44,495 bases of DNA from a virus (IMGVR_UViG_3300005340_000048:1-44495); one strand, 5' to 3'; numbered from the stretch's first letter, positions 1-7,694 are shown. The notes: generated by a model not told the origin, from the letters alone. Numbers and translations are program-made.

Positions 1-516
1 GAGGCTGGTAAGTGGGTATGCAATTTGCTGCATGAGAAGGACTTTGAAGGTAATAGCCCTAACCCGAAGGAGATGGGCTGTGCAGTAGGGCTTGTCAGCC
101 TTAACTCCGGAGATACAAAGACGATTACGGTTAAGAAACAACACCTGCCTTACTGGTTTGATGAAACACCAGAGGTAATCGAAGAGCATCTAGATATCCA
201 GATAGAGAGTGGCCCTAACTCAGGCGCTAGCTGCTCGATTAATAAGGAGGTAATTAAGGTCGGAGATACCTTTGAGGTTGCAAGGTATCCTAAGGCTGGT
301 AGTCCTCAAGAGACTAAGGATGCGATTAAGTATCTCTATCAGGAAATTCCTGAGGATCTTAGGTATAAGAATGGCTTTGACAAAGTAAGTCAACTTCAAG
401 CTCATACAAATGCAGTCGTGAATTACAACGACAGGGATATGAAGCATCTTGGTGCCGCTGGTGCTAAGAAGTGGTTTGAGGCTGCCAGGGATAGAGCTAT
501 TGCAGATGGAAATTAA
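1..516 (+). CDS. hypothetical protein, 5'-truncated by window edge
   Basis: The frame is open to base 1, so the N-terminus is missing and 171 residues are visible; the first possible start inside the window is TTG at 25. The protein is hydrophilic with alternating acidic and basic stretches, no membrane segment and no motif I recognise. It overlaps the next gene by 11 bases, as in an operon. The partial gene at 44437-44495 could be its 5' end if the genome is circular, but the two frames join only if one base is missing between the window ends. Confidence 0.75.
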   Translation, partial: EAGKWVCNLLHEKDFEGNSPNPKEMGCAVGLVSLNSGDTKTITVKKQHLPYWFDETPEVIEEHLDIQIESGPNSGASCSINKEVIKVGDTFEVARYPKAGSPQETKDAIKYLYQEIPEDLRYKNGFDKVSQLQAHTNAVVNYNDRDMKHLGAAGAKKWFEAARDRAIADGN

Positions 517-868
517 ACAAATGCCATCAGAGAACCCAGATCAGGTTAAGAGAACCTTGATAGGGGGGAAGTATGTAGTTAGCACTATTCAGAGAACTAT
601 GGAACTTAAGCTTCTAGATCTGATGATTGTTAAACACGCTAAACAAATAGGACTAGATGAAGATGAGATTGCCGCCGAGAGAGGTGGGCTGTCCCTCAGT
701 GATCCAGGAGGCTATGAGAGTATGGTCTTTGAATGCGATGCTGATGGGAAGGTAACGAACTGGACTGAGCTTAAGGGAGTTCGGTATGACAGTCGAGAAG
801 CCGCTGAGCTTGGTCATGATGAGTTGGTAAATATCTATTACGAGGAGTATTCAAATGGCACCAGTTGA
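506..868 (+). CDS. hypothetical protein
   Basis: A 120-residue acidic protein of unknown family. I start it at ATG 506, inside the end of the upstream gene, rather than at a farther upstream alternative that would overlap heavily; ATG 521 is also possible. The C-terminal third is rich in Glu, Asp and Tyr. It sits in a run of three overlapping small genes that ends before the hairpin region at 1080. Confidence 0.7.
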   Translation: MEIKQMPSENPDQVKRTLIGGKYVVSTIQRTMELKLLDLMIVKHAKQIGLDEDEIAAERGGLSLSDPGGYESMVFECDADGKVTNWTELKGVRYDSREAAELGHDELVNIYYEEYSNGTS

Positions 869-1079
869 ACTTAAAGTAGAGATGGTTGAGCCGCCTAAGC
901 CTGAGAAGGTTAAGCAATTTACATTGACTCTCTCTGATGAAGAAATGCAGCTTATTGGTAGAGCGCTTTGGAACTACCATGATTATGGAACGTATGTCCA
1001 CCAAGCTAAAGCTCTCTACAACGAGTTAGTTCAAATAGGAGCTTTTCCCGAGTCCTGGAAACATACAAAAACACCTTAA
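855..1079 (+). CDS. hypothetical protein
   Basis: A 74-residue protein starting at ATG 855, preceded by a GAGGAG-like ribosome site at 841-847 and overlapping the upstream stop by 14 bases. A Pro/Lys/Glu-rich N-terminus is followed by an amphipathic helical part with several aromatic residues (FTLTLSDEEMQLIGRALWNY). No known domain is recognised. It is the last clear gene before about 490 bases without coding signal. Confidence 0.7.
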   Translation: MAPVELKVEMVEPPKPEKVKQFTLTLSDEEMQLIGRALWNYHDYGTYVHQAKALYNELVQIGAFPESWKHTKTP

Positions 1080-1568
1080 GAACTACTACTTACTTAATAC
1101 ATATAGATGGCCTCGTTTCCCTCGGCCATCCTAATATAGACGGCGAGCGGACATAGCCGTTTATTGCCCTCGGCTCCTTCTACCTTCGCCCCTTATGTGC
1201 TAGGGAAGCCTCGCAGAGGACTCAGAGAGGGTAAGAACAGAGAGAAACAGTGGAGACAATCTCTGTTAATTATTAATGTGCTATCCGTTCTTCTATCCGT
1301 GGTAAAGGGCAATTCCTCTTTTCAAGTGGTGATGAAGATTGAAGTAGGGGAATTGACCTTTGTTTATCGGTTGAAAGAGAGAATGTAAGGATTGCAGGAG
1401 TTTTTGCAAACTCGTCCGTTTGTTACGTTTAGAACCCTTCGGACGTGGAATAATGTCCCTAGGACATAGCTCGTCAGCCGCTATTAGAAGTTTCCCTTTT
1501 GAGCCGAGCGCGGGAGCGCCAAGCGCGGGGAAGCAATCTCTAGTCAATATCCAAGGAAAGGAAATACC
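1080..1568 (+). other. gene-free region with several hairpins
   Basis: About 490 bases with no convincing gene; the only + strand frame (1164-1388) begins with an unsupported TTG and has no ribosome site. Readable hairpins are 1106-1112 with 1124-1130 (GATGGCC/GGCCATC), ACGGC 1140-1144 with GCCGT 1156-1160 followed by TTATT, CAATTCCTC near 1310 with GGGGAATTG near 1348, GAGTTT/AAACTC near 1399-1414, CGTCCG/CGGACG near 1412-1445, and ATGTCC/GGACAT near 1452-1468. It probably ends the upstream operon and may form the leader of the gene at 1569. No tRNA is seen. Confidence 0.5.
1106..1162 (+). terminator. possible transcription terminator pair
   Basis: A 7-bp perfect stem (GATGGCC/GGCCATC, 1106-1130, loop of 11) is followed by a 5-bp stem ACGGC/GCCGT (1140-1160) and then TTTATT. 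The position just after the last gene of the operon fits termination, but the U-tract is short, so the call is tentative. Confidence 0.35.
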
Positions 1569-1994
1569 GTGAAAATGAAGATCACAAAGACAATCCTTCC
1601 GCCGTCGAACGTAGGACGGAAAGCCATCCCGGTGGACGCAGAAGCGGTGGACTATTTCGTTCAATGCTTCCGCGAGTGTCCCATCGAAGAAATGGACGAT
1701 GACTTTCGCCCTGCGGCTTATGGGCCGGAAGATCATCTTTTCGTCAAAGACACCGCTGCTCAGGCGGAGGGTCGCCGTTACTCAAAGGCTGTCATGGAAA
1801 AGCTAGGAGTGACAGTTCGGGTGAGAGTCGATGACAACGGCGTCGGCGAGAAGCTTGACGAAAACAAGAAGGTCATCAAGCCGTCCGAAGGTACACGTTA
1901 CCTCTGGAGGCTGTACGTCCCTCTGAGCGTAGGGATGGAGCTTGCCCCTACCGAGAGCGGGGATGACGAGAGCGAGGCTCCTGAGGACGAATAG
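1569..1994 (+). CDS. hypothetical protein with acidic C-terminal tail
   Basis: A 141-residue protein starting at GTG 1569, with the good ribosome site AAGGAAAGGAA just upstream. It has a basic first ten residues, a mixed central part and an acidic tail (ESGDDESEAPEDE). I recognise no family. The acidic tail recalls DNA-mimic or ssDNA-binding proteins, but nothing else supports that. It begins a run of five small genes to 2956. Confidence 0.75.
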   Translation: MKMKITKTILPPSNVGRKAIPVDAEAVDYFVQCFRECPIEEMDDDFRPAAYGPEDHLFVKDTAAQAEGRRYSKAVMEKLGVTVRVRVDDNGVGEKLDENKKVIKPSEGTRYLWRLYVPLSVGMELAPTESGDDESEAPEDE

Positions 1995-2070
1995 GGGCAC
2001 TTGCTAGCCGAGAGCGGGGGAGGTGTCGCCATCCCTCCCCTTCTCAACCGACAAGGAAAGGATCGCGGGA

Positions 2071-2253
2071 ATGAACTACTCATCTAGTAAAGAGCCTGCG
2101 CCTACTGTTGGCTCTGTCCGATATGGCTTTCTCCAAAGGGGTAGAGAAATTGCCTACGCAAAAGCAAAGCTGGAAACCCCGAATGAGGTCGCAGCTTTCG
2201 AGCGGAAAGTTAATGCCGAACGAGCGAAGGTTCGCTTGGCGGAATCATGCTAA
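2071..2253 (+). CDS. hypothetical small protein
   Basis: A 60-residue protein. ATG 2071 is chosen because AAGGAAAGG lies 10 bases upstream; a longer frame from 2023 has no such site. The C-terminal half is a charged helix rich in Ala, Glu, Lys and Arg. It overlaps the next gene by 7 bases (ATGCTAA). Function unknown. Confidence 0.65.
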   Translation: MNYSSSKEPAPTVGSVRYGFLQRGREIAYAKAKLETPNEVAAFERKVNAERAKVRLAESC

Positions 2254-2450
2254 GCGCAGCGAGAGCGGAATACGCGGCTAGACTTCTGCGGTGGAGCGCG
2301 GGAGGTATCACGGCAGGGTATAACGAGGAAGACTGGGCCAAGCTTAGCCCAGAGGAAAGGGCTATTGCGGTGCGCAGGGAAGTAGCGGTTTGCAGTTGCG
2401 AGCGGTGCAAGCAGGCCCGAATGGATGCGGAGATTCGCGGTCGTGTTTAG
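2247..2450 (+). CDS. hypothetical small protein with Cys pair
   Basis: A 67-residue protein whose start codon overlaps the upstream stop. It is helical and charged, with a C-terminal CSCERCKQAR segment, so it could bind a metal alone or with the next product. It is translationally coupled at both ends: the following gene starts at GTG 2443 inside its stop region. Function unknown. Confidence 0.65.
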   Translation: MLSAARAEYAARLLRWSAGGITAGYNEEDWAKLSPEERAIAVRREVAVCSCERCKQARMDAEIRGRV

Positions 2451-2544
2451 CTTCTGTCCCAAGTGCGGCAATCCCAAAGGCTCACTGTATTCCCTATGCG
2501 CTAAGTGCGCGAGGCTATGCCCAAAGAAAGGCGGCGGTAAGTGA
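2443..2544 (+). CDS. zinc-ribbon microprotein (33 aa)
   Basis: A very short gene starting with GTG in GTGTTTAG, which overlaps the upstream stop. The product carries CPKCG, then CAKC and a further Cys, the spacing of a minimal zinc ribbon. It is one of several tiny Cys-pair proteins in this genome (2756, 2971, 36081, 37442). The frame continues beyond its TGA stop as another Cys-containing stretch to 2653 that has no start codon of its own near its beginning. Confidence 0.55.
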   Translation: MFSFCPKCGNPKGSLYSLCAKCARLCPKKGGGK

Positions 2545-2735
2545 TGCAATCCCCGCTGTAATGGCGGGCCAACAATCACCATCACGCAAGCGGAAAAGCC
2601 GGGGGTAATTGCAGCGGCTTTTATCCCTGGCAATTCCAATATGTCAAAAGAAATTTAGGGGGCTGGGATTTTTGCCCACGGGACGAACGTAGTGAGTCCT
2701 ACCCGCTACAAATTCTGGGGGGTATAAAACCGCTG

Positions 2736-2744
2736 TGCTATAGT
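2736..2744 (+). promoter_or_regulatory. extended -10 promoter element
   Basis: TGC-TATAGT, an extended -10 element, lies 11 bases before ATG 2756. No clear -35 box is seen. A transcript starting about 7 bases downstream would have almost no leader. Confidence 0.5.
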
Positions 2745-2755
2745 GGTTTTGCCGC

Positions 2756-2956
2756 ATGGATAAAGAGATTGACTACCTCGCCGTGTTTATGCCAGAGGGA
2801 CAATGCGCCCGCTGCGGAACCTCTGTCCCACTGCACCAGCACCCTTTCCAAACGTTGTCAGGTCAGAAAATAGAATTGGGTTTTTGCACTCGGAAATGCG
2901 AAAACGACTTTGTGCAAGGAATTGAGGCAGTGAACCATGCTGCTGAAAGAACATAA
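2756..2956 (+). CDS. small zinc-finger protein
   Basis: A 66-residue protein with CARCG near residue 17, a His cluster HQH and a second FCTRKC element, consistent with one zinc-binding treble-clef or ribbon. It has no clear ribosome site; the extended -10 at 2736-2744 suggests a nearly leaderless mRNA. Function unknown; such phage proteins often bind nucleic acid or host proteins (inference). Confidence 0.7.
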   Translation: MDKEIDYLAVFMPEGQCARCGTSVPLHQHPFQTLSGQKIELGFCTRKCENDFVQGIEAVNHAAERT

Positions 2957-2970
2957 CACAATTTGTAAAG

Positions 2971-3114
2971 ATGCCATCCTATACCCGATATGAGTCTTTA
3001 GCCCGTCCTTGCGCAAGGTGTTCTCGGGATATGCAGAAGAGAAAAAACGAGTCTATTCCCAACTGGCACAAGCGCCGCTTCTGCTCCCTCACATGTGCTA
3101 GGCTGAAGCACTGA
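2971..3114 (+). CDS. small zinc-finger protein (47 aa)
   Basis: Starts at ATG 2971 and ends at a TGA that overlaps the next ATG (TGATG). It has a basic composition with CARC in the first half and FCSLTC near the end, the same two-pair layout as the 2756 product, so the two may be diverged paralogues. No better function can be given. Confidence 0.6.
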   Translation: MPSYTRYESLARPCARCSRDMQKRKNESIPNWHKRRFCSLTCARLKH

Positions 3115-3401
3115 TGATCGAGCCACAGCCCGTAGGAAAATTGGTAAGAGTTCACTGGCGAGATTGCTTTTCTCACTGCGAGCAGCCCTGGTATACCAAG
3201 GAAGAATTGGATAAGCTAACTACAGGGCATGTAGAGATTGAAACAGTAGGTTGGGTCTTTAAGGATGATGGTGAATATCTAACTGTCACTATGAGCAAGG
3301 GTGATGGATCTGAGGAAGATAATGGCGACGTAGGAATGGCTATAACTATCCCTGTGGCAATGATTAAGAGCATTTACCAACTTACGTCAGATTTTAATTA
3401 G
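3114..3401 (+). CDS. conserved phage protein, DNA- or partner-binding fold unknown
   Basis: A 95-residue protein starting at ATG 3114 (TGATG overlap). The pattern ETVGWVFKDDGEYLTVT followed by a hydrophobic ITIPVAMI segment resembles a small beta-rich protein often found in phage accessory regions, which I can describe but not name. It is acidic in the middle (GDGSEEDNGD). It is the last small gene before the capsid gene. Confidence 0.65.
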   Translation: MIEPQPVGKLVRVHWRDCFSHCEQPWYTKEELDKLTTGHVEIETVGWVFKDDGEYLTVTMSKGDGSEEDNGDVGMAITIPVAMIKSIYQLTSDFN

Positions 3402-3409
3402 CAGGCTTC

Positions 3410-3415
3410 TATTAT
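3410..3415 (+). promoter_or_regulatory. start-proximal -10 element (TATTAT)
   Basis: TATTAT lies 7 bases before the GTG start of the capsid gene, and there is no ribosome site. It is part of the genome-wide pattern of TANNNT placed 6-9 bases before start codons. Confidence 0.45.
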
Positions 3416-3422
3416 TCAATGA

Positions 3423-4613
3423 GTGACCGCCGAGACTACTACCTCACTAAGCAACTTCCTTACGGATATGATTGCCCCTCTTCAGGAGTCCTTTCCGAAG
3501 AGGACTGTTCTTTCTGATGAGTTGAAGCGAAATACACGGAGGGAGAACTTCCGTGGTCTTCAGGTTCGTGTCCCGCTGCTTCTTACTCCTAAGCAGGGTA
3601 CGGGCGGAATTGCACAGACGGGTACGCTTAACGTCGCTAGGCAGTTGGATGACAAAGCAGCCTTCATTACGATGGCGCGTGTCACCCACGCTATTGAGCT
3701 TTCAGTTGACCTTATTAAGGCGGCTGAAGGAAATAACTTTGTTGCTGCGGGTTCTGCGCTTAAACTCCACATGGAGCAAGCTGAGGTTGGCCTGAGCCGA
3801 GTTGAGAACGAGATGCTGGTGGGCGATGGTACTGGACTTCTCGCCGGGCCGGTAACTTCTGCTACGACCAACACCACTCTCGTTGTCCTTGGTACTACGG
3901 CTAACTATTACCCTCTGTATCCGGGCCGCATTGTGGATATCTTCCAGACTGGTGGTACTTCGGTTTCTGCCTCTAGAACGATTGTCTCCGCAACTTCTAC
4001 CTCGGTGACTCTGGATGCAAACGTTACTGCTACTACGGGGTCTGCGGTCTATATCGAAGGAACTTTCGGTAATGCGACCCAGGGGCTGAAGCAGCCATTT
4101 GCTACCACGGGTACGTTTGAAGGTATTGACCTCGGTACAGTGGTCGGGTTTAGATCGATTGACGGGCGCGGTGGCTCAACTGCTGCTGACCTTTCGATGT
4201 CAATTCTTGATGGTTCTTTCCGTCGAGTTATGCAGGCTTCGGGCAAAGCCCCGGACTTCTGGATCGGTGATCCGGCTGCAATTGATAAGTTCGGCCAGGG
4301 TCTGGTTTCTCAGTTCCGCTGGCAGCCGAAGATTACTCGCCTGGATACGGGTTGGGAGGGGATTGATTATCGCGGCACTCCGCTAATCCCTGAATTCGAT
4401 ATCGCTCCTGGTGAACTTTACGGAATCAATAAGAGCGCCATTACTCTCTACGGTTTTGGTAACGGGCCTTCATGGGATGATATGGATGGCAATAGGTTCC
4501 GAAGGTTTAACCGCTCTCTGCCGGTAGAGGCTTGGCTTGTGGACTTCCTCCAGATGGGTATCCATCAGCCTAACGCCCTCGTCAGAATGCAGGGTCTTAA
4601 CCAGGCCGCGTAA
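3423..4613 (+). CDS. major capsid protein
   Basis: A 396-residue protein that would form the icosahedral shell. The N-terminal region (SNFLTDMIAPLQESF, then a basic stretch and RVPLLLTPKQGTGG) and the later NEMLVGDGTG and YRGTPLIPEFDI segments fit HK97-fold coat proteins of this kind. Start is GTG 3423; an ATG at 3419 lies in another frame. It is followed by small genes with TAATG overlap. The matching portal and scaffold genes are unusually far away, on the - strand at 30-33 kb. The assignment rests on sequence style and genome position, not on a search. Confidence 0.8.
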   Translation: MTAETTTSLSNFLTDMIAPLQESFPKRTVLSDELKRNTRRENFRGLQVRVPLLLTPKQGTGGIAQTGTLNVARQLDDKAAFITMARVTHAIELSVDLIKAAEGNNFVAAGSALKLHMEQAEVGLSRVENEMLVGDGTGLLAGPVTSATTNTTLVVLGTTANYYPLYPGRIVDIFQTGGTSVSASRTIVSATSTSVTLDANVTATTGSAVYIEGTFGNATQGLKQPFATTGTFEGIDLGTVVGFRSIDGRGGSTAADLSMSILDGSFRRVMQASGKAPDFWIGDPAAIDKFGQGLVSQFRWQPKITRLDTGWEGIDYRGTPLIPEFDIAPGELYGINKSAITLYGFGNGPSWDDMDGNRFRRFNRSLPVEAWLVDFLQMGIHQPNALVRMQGLNQAA

Positions 4614-4623
4614 TAACTGCCTA

Positions 4624-4629
4624 TACAAT
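4624..4629 (+). promoter_or_regulatory. start-proximal -10 element (TACAAT)
   Basis: TACAAT lies 8 bases before ATG 4638 in the short gap after the capsid gene. There is no ribosome site. Confidence 0.35.
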
Positions 4630-4637
4630 ATCTCTAG

Positions 4638-4898
4638 ATGGCTGTTAAGAGCATGTATACAGGCTCCGGAAGAACGGAATCCACTCCTGCGAAGGGCAGC
4701 AAGACTGCTGAGCATGTTCATATGCTTCATCGAATTGCTGACGCCATTCATTCGGACTACGAAGATCACGCCAATACCATTCGCCATGTGGCTAAGCAAT
4801 TGGCTGGTGGCAAGGCAGGAAAGGCAGGGGTCAAGGAGCATTTGGGCAATCAGAGTGGCCCAGGCCAGAAAAAGACCAACGTAGCCAAGGGAGGCTAA
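4638..4898 (+). CDS. small basic virion-region protein
   Basis: An 86-residue basic protein with many His, Lys and Gly and a central helical part (HVHMLHRIADAIHSDYEDHA). The Gly/Lys-rich tail could bind DNA or capsid. It lies directly after the capsid gene and overlaps the next start as TAATG, so a virion or assembly role is plausible. Family not recognised. Confidence 0.7.
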   Translation: MAVKSMYTGSGRTESTPAKGSKTAEHVHMLHRIADAIHSDYEDHANTIRHVAKQLAGGKAGKAGVKEHLGNQSGPGQKKTNVAKGG

Positions 4899-5041
4899 TG
4901 AATCCCTGGACTGACATTAATGCTTGGAAGGAATTTCTTTGGGATATGCGTCATCCGGGACAGCTTTGGGATCGCATGAAGGAAGGAACCCGAGAGGCTA
5001 TGAACGATTGGGTATCATACCTGAATGCCAAGAAGCCCTAA
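4898..5041 (+). CDS. hypothetical small protein (47 aa)
   Basis: Starts at ATG 4898 in the TAATG overlap and runs to TAA at 5039-5041. The product is Trp-rich (six Trp in 47 residues) and amphipathic, with repeated W-x(n)-M/L patterns. It overlaps the glycosyltransferase gene by 17 bases. Function unknown; an amphipathic, membrane- or partner-binding peptide is possible. Confidence 0.6.
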   Translation: MNPWTDINAWKEFLWDMRHPGQLWDRMKEGTREAMNDWVSYLNAKKP

Positions 5042-5852
5042 GAAGCCCAATCCAACTAAGACCATTCCGCATGAGGTAGCCGCACTACCTCCCAGGAACT
5101 ATGAGTTTGACCCTAATACACCGCTAATCAGAGAGCTTCAGGAGAAGCTTCCTGGAGGGATGGTGGCAATTCTCGCCAACGAAAGTGCTCGATACACGGT
5201 CTTTCAGGCCGCTTGTATGGCAATGATTCTTCCTACAGGCTCTAGGTATGGGTTTCATACTGGCTGCTATGTAACGGATAGCTGCAATCGGGCTACCGCC
5301 TCTATGAGGCCTGAGGAGGATTGGATCATGTTTATGGGGGATGACCATAACTTCCCCCCTAATATCGTCTTAAAACTGCTTACAAGCATGTATAAGGACG
5401 ATCTAGACATCATCGTTCCGGTTTGTTTTAAGCGGGACTTCCCGCCTACGCCTGTTCTTTACAAGTACGGTGTCGCTGAGCCAGGAGTTGATTATTCCAA
5501 GTACGCTTATGAGGAGAACGACAATACCTTCCTTTGCCCCATAAATCTCAACGCCTTCCCAAAAGGAGGTTTGATCGAGGTAGACGGAGCCGGAAGTGCT
5601 GGTATGATTGTACGCCGTCGTGTAATGGAAAAACTGGAGCCGCCATGGTTTAGGCTTGGCATTGGTATGTGGGGGGAAGATCTTGATTTTTGTCGTAGGG
5701 CGCAGAAAGCCGGGTTTAAAATCCACGCAGATTTGGATATGTCTCTTGGGCACATCATCAATACTACTATCTGGCCCGAGCAAACGGATGAGGGACAGTG
5801 GGGCTGTCAATATGACCACGGAAATAAGGGAGGGTTTTTCCTAACGCTATGA
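5025..5852 (+). CDS. glycosyltransferase (GT-A fold, GT2-like)
   Basis: A 275-residue protein. After a Pro/Lys-rich N-terminus comes a GT-A domain: FMGDDH near residue 105 is the metal- and nucleotide-binding DxD-type motif, and GEDLDFCRRAQKAG near 218 is the catalytic ED segment typical of family-2 enzymes, followed by a conserved GHI. It would transfer a sugar from a nucleotide donor to an unknown acceptor. It overlaps the next gene, a sugar-nucleotide epimerase, by 4 bases (ATGA), so donor synthesis and transfer are probably coupled. The target could be a virion protein or host surface glycan. Confidence 0.8.
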   Translation: MPRSPKKPNPTKTIPHEVAALPPRNYEFDPNTPLIRELQEKLPGGMVAILANESARYTVFQAACMAMILPTGSRYGFHTGCYVTDSCNRATASMRPEEDWIMFMGDDHNFPPNIVLKLLTSMYKDDLDIIVPVCFKRDFPPTPVLYKYGVAEPGVDYSKYAYEENDNTFLCPINLNAFPKGGLIEVDGAGSAGMIVRRRVMEKLEPPWFRLGIGMWGEDLDFCRRAQKAGFKIHADLDMSLGHIINTTIWPEQTDEGQWGCQYDHGNKGGFFLTL

Positions 5853-6733
5853 GAATACTTGTCACTGGAAGCGAGGGATTCATTGGGAAAAACCTATGTG
5901 CTCGTCTTAAAAAGGACGGTCATTATGTTTTTTACTATGATCTGAAGATCGGAAAGGCCTGGGACTTCCTTGCTGTTCCCCCAGAAGTAGATATTATTTA
6001 TCATCTTGCTTGTGTAAACCAAGAAGAAGCTCTAGAAAACCCTCAGGAAAACCTCATGACGAACGCTTGGGGAGCTAAATTGGCTGGTTTCTGGGCTATG
6101 GAGCAAGGAATTCCTCTTGTTTTTACCTCTACAGCATCTGTTTACGGTGCTTCTGAGAGAATTCCGACGCCTGTGGACGCAGATATCAAGCCACAGACGG
6201 ATTATGCGGTGGCAAAGCTCGCCGGTGAGCACTTTATTCGCAATTCTGGCTGCGATTACAAGATTTTGAGGCTTTCAAACGTCTATGGCCCCGGCCAAAC
6301 CACCGAAAATCCCTACTGCGGTGTGATTGGTAAGTTTATTGAGGCCGCAATTGACAATAAACCGCTTGAAGTCATCAAGCCAGGCACTCAAACCCGTGAT
6401 TACACTTATATTGATGATGTAATTGACGTAATTACTTCCACCGACACCGATAATACGACTAAAAACGTGTCTTCTGGCACGGAAACCTCAGTTCTAGATC
6501 TTGCTAACGAGATAATTCGTCAGACAGGACATAAATCTGGGATTGCCATGATCGAACCCAGAGGAATTGACGGAATTATGCGCCGAAGACTGATTACTGA
6601 CTACCGCTGTCCCACTGCTCTTGACGAAGGATTGGCTAAAACTGTAGAATGGTATCGTGCTACAGCAGGAAAAGGAAGTCCAGCAAGCTTTGCACCACTT
6701 AGACCCGGATCTCTTTCTGGACAAACTCTATGA
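5849..6733 (+). CDS. NAD-dependent sugar epimerase/dehydratase (extended SDR)
   Basis: A 294-residue protein, near usual family length. GSEGFIG at residues 7-13 is the Rossmann nucleotide-binding loop, TSTASVYG carries the catalytic Ser/Thr region, YAVAK is the YxxxK catalytic pair, and RLSNVYGPGQ and TRDYTYIDDV are extended-SDR sugar-binding signatures. It resembles UDP-glucose 4-epimerase-like enzymes, but the exact substrate cannot be read. It starts inside the stop of the glycosyltransferase gene and is overlapped at its end by the next gene. Confidence 0.88.
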   Translation: MRILVTGSEGFIGKNLCARLKKDGHYVFYYDLKIGKAWDFLAVPPEVDIIYHLACVNQEEALENPQENLMTNAWGAKLAGFWAMEQGIPLVFTSTASVYGASERIPTPVDADIKPQTDYAVAKLAGEHFIRNSGCDYKILRLSNVYGPGQTTENPYCGVIGKFIEAAIDNKPLEVIKPGTQTRDYTYIDDVIDVITSTDTDNTTKNVSSGTETSVLDLANEIIRQTGHKSGIAMIEPRGIDGIMRRRLITDYRCPTALDEGLAKTVEWYRATAGKGSPASFAPLRPGSLSGQTL

Positions 6734-7046
6734 CCCTGACGGCCAGTACGTTTATTATGCAGTACGTTATCCTGCCGCTCCTGGTCTTGAGCCTCTTACT
6801 TGTGTTCATTGGAGAACTCTTGATGGTCCTCTGCCTCTTTCATTGGATTTGGTTGGGGTTGTTAGACGTCAAGAAGGCGATATCCGCGAGGCTATCAAAG
6901 AAGCCACAATCAATAACGCCCTGAAGAAACAGGCCCATAACCAGGACCTTCATGATGATATTGATGAAAGGCTTCGATGGATGGAAAAATCTAGAAAGAG
7001 ATTGGGTATTTATGGTCCTTGGTCTAACAAGTCTAACCTTAGGTAA
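6657..7046 (+). CDS. conserved phage structural-region protein
   Basis: A 129-residue protein from GTG 6657, overlapping the epimerase end by 77 bases. The first half (HHLDPDLFLDKLYD, then VYYAVRYP) is followed by a charged helical C-terminus rich in Arg, Lys and Asp. Similar short proteins are common in phage virion modules, but I cannot name a function. The ATG at 6730 in another frame is a shadow. Confidence 0.65.
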   Translation: MLQQEKEVQQALHHLDPDLFLDKLYDPDGQYVYYAVRYPAAPGLEPLTCVHWRTLDGPLPLSLDLVGVVRRQEGDIREAIKEATINNALKKQAHNQDLHDDIDERLRWMEKSRKRLGIYGPWSNKSNLR

Positions 7047-7237
7047 TGGCTACTTCTGGAGAACTTTCAACGATTAGAGCGCTTGCCGCAAGCAAGAACT
7101 ACAACATTTATCCATACCAGAATGCTTTTAATAGTGGATCTGGAATAGGAACCTTTTTAGTCTTTAGTCCTACTGGCAAGGTGTTTAAGTGCAACCTAGA
7201 CCTAGGATCAATGACTACTCACCTAAATAATTCCTGA
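7046..7237 (+). CDS. hypothetical small protein
   Basis: A 63-residue protein with TAATG overlap at its start. It is rich in Ser, Thr, Asn and Gly, with a short beta-like core (FLVFSPTGKVFKCNL). Unknown; probably part of the virion or adsorption module by position. Confidence 0.6.
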   Translation: MATSGELSTIRALAASKNYNIYPYQNAFNSGSGIGTFLVFSPTGKVFKCNLDLGSMTTHLNNS

Positions 7238-7240
7238 ATC

Positions 7241-7246
7241 TAAAAT
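7241..7246 (+). promoter_or_regulatory. start-proximal -10 element (TAAAAT)
   Basis: CTAAAAT, with 7 bases between the hexamer and the GTG start at 7254. The same CTAAAAT word precedes the genes at 9500, 10684 and 13546. It would drive the gene pair or trio that contains TatA. Confidence 0.5.
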
Positions 7247-7253
7247 ATGAAAT

Positions 7254-7694
7254 GTGAAGGATTCACTTGGAATTAAGGGCGAAGTAAAGCTCGTTCTCCG
7301 CAATGCTAAGGGAGAAATCAAAGAAACCAGGGTATCTAACCTCGTTGTAACAGCGGGTAAGAATCACATTGCCGATCAGCTTTCCTCGGCCCCGGGCCAG
7401 GGCGCTATGTCCCATATGGCTCTTGGCACGGGCACGGGCGCTCCTGCTGCTGGCGATACTGCTCTCGGCACAGAGATTGATAGAAACGCTCTCACTTCCA
7501 GAACTGACGCAACTAACGTTGTCACCTATGTAGGTAACTGGGCTGCTGGTGATGCGACTAACTCAGCAATTGCTGAGGCCGGTATTTTTAATGCTGGTGC
7601 CGCAGGAACCATGCTAGCCCGAGCTACTTTCACAGCAATTAATAAGGGGGCATCTGACACGCTTCAGGTGACGTGGACAGTCACTATTGGATAA
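7254..7694 (+). CDS. phage fibre-like or decoration protein
   Basis: A 146-residue protein from GTG 7254. The pattern KLVLRNAKGEIKETRVSNLV, then GKNHIADQL, HMALGTG and SNSAIAEAGIF-like segments matches a beta-rich protein repeatedly found among tail-fibre or minor structural proteins of phages. Its TAA shares one base with the start codon of the TatA gene, so both are probably translated together. Confidence 0.72.
   Translation: MKDSLGIKGEVKLVLRNAKGEIKETRVSNLVVTAGKNHIADQLSSAPGQGAMSHMALGTGTGAPAAGDTALGTEIDRNALTSRTDATNVVTYVGNWAAGDATNSAIAEAGIFNAGAAGTMLARATFTAINKGASDTLQVTWTVTIG

Noticed and set aside
1164-1388. 74-codon + strand frame in the gene-free region
   Set aside because: TTG start without ribosome site, arginine/leucine-rich shadow-like composition, and the region is dominated by hairpins.
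1390-1480. possible tRNA
   Set aside because: Short stems exist, but no T-loop GTTCGA and no cloverleaf of proper size could be drawn.
1293-1736. 147-codon - strand frame
   Set aside because: Overlaps antisense the well-supported gene at 1569 and has no start signal.
2250-2639. 129-codon - strand frame
   Set aside because: Antisense to coupled + strand genes with good start overlaps.
6730-6924. 64-codon hydrophobic + strand frame
   Set aside because: Hydrophobic text arises from an alternative frame of the 6657 gene; it has no ribosome site.
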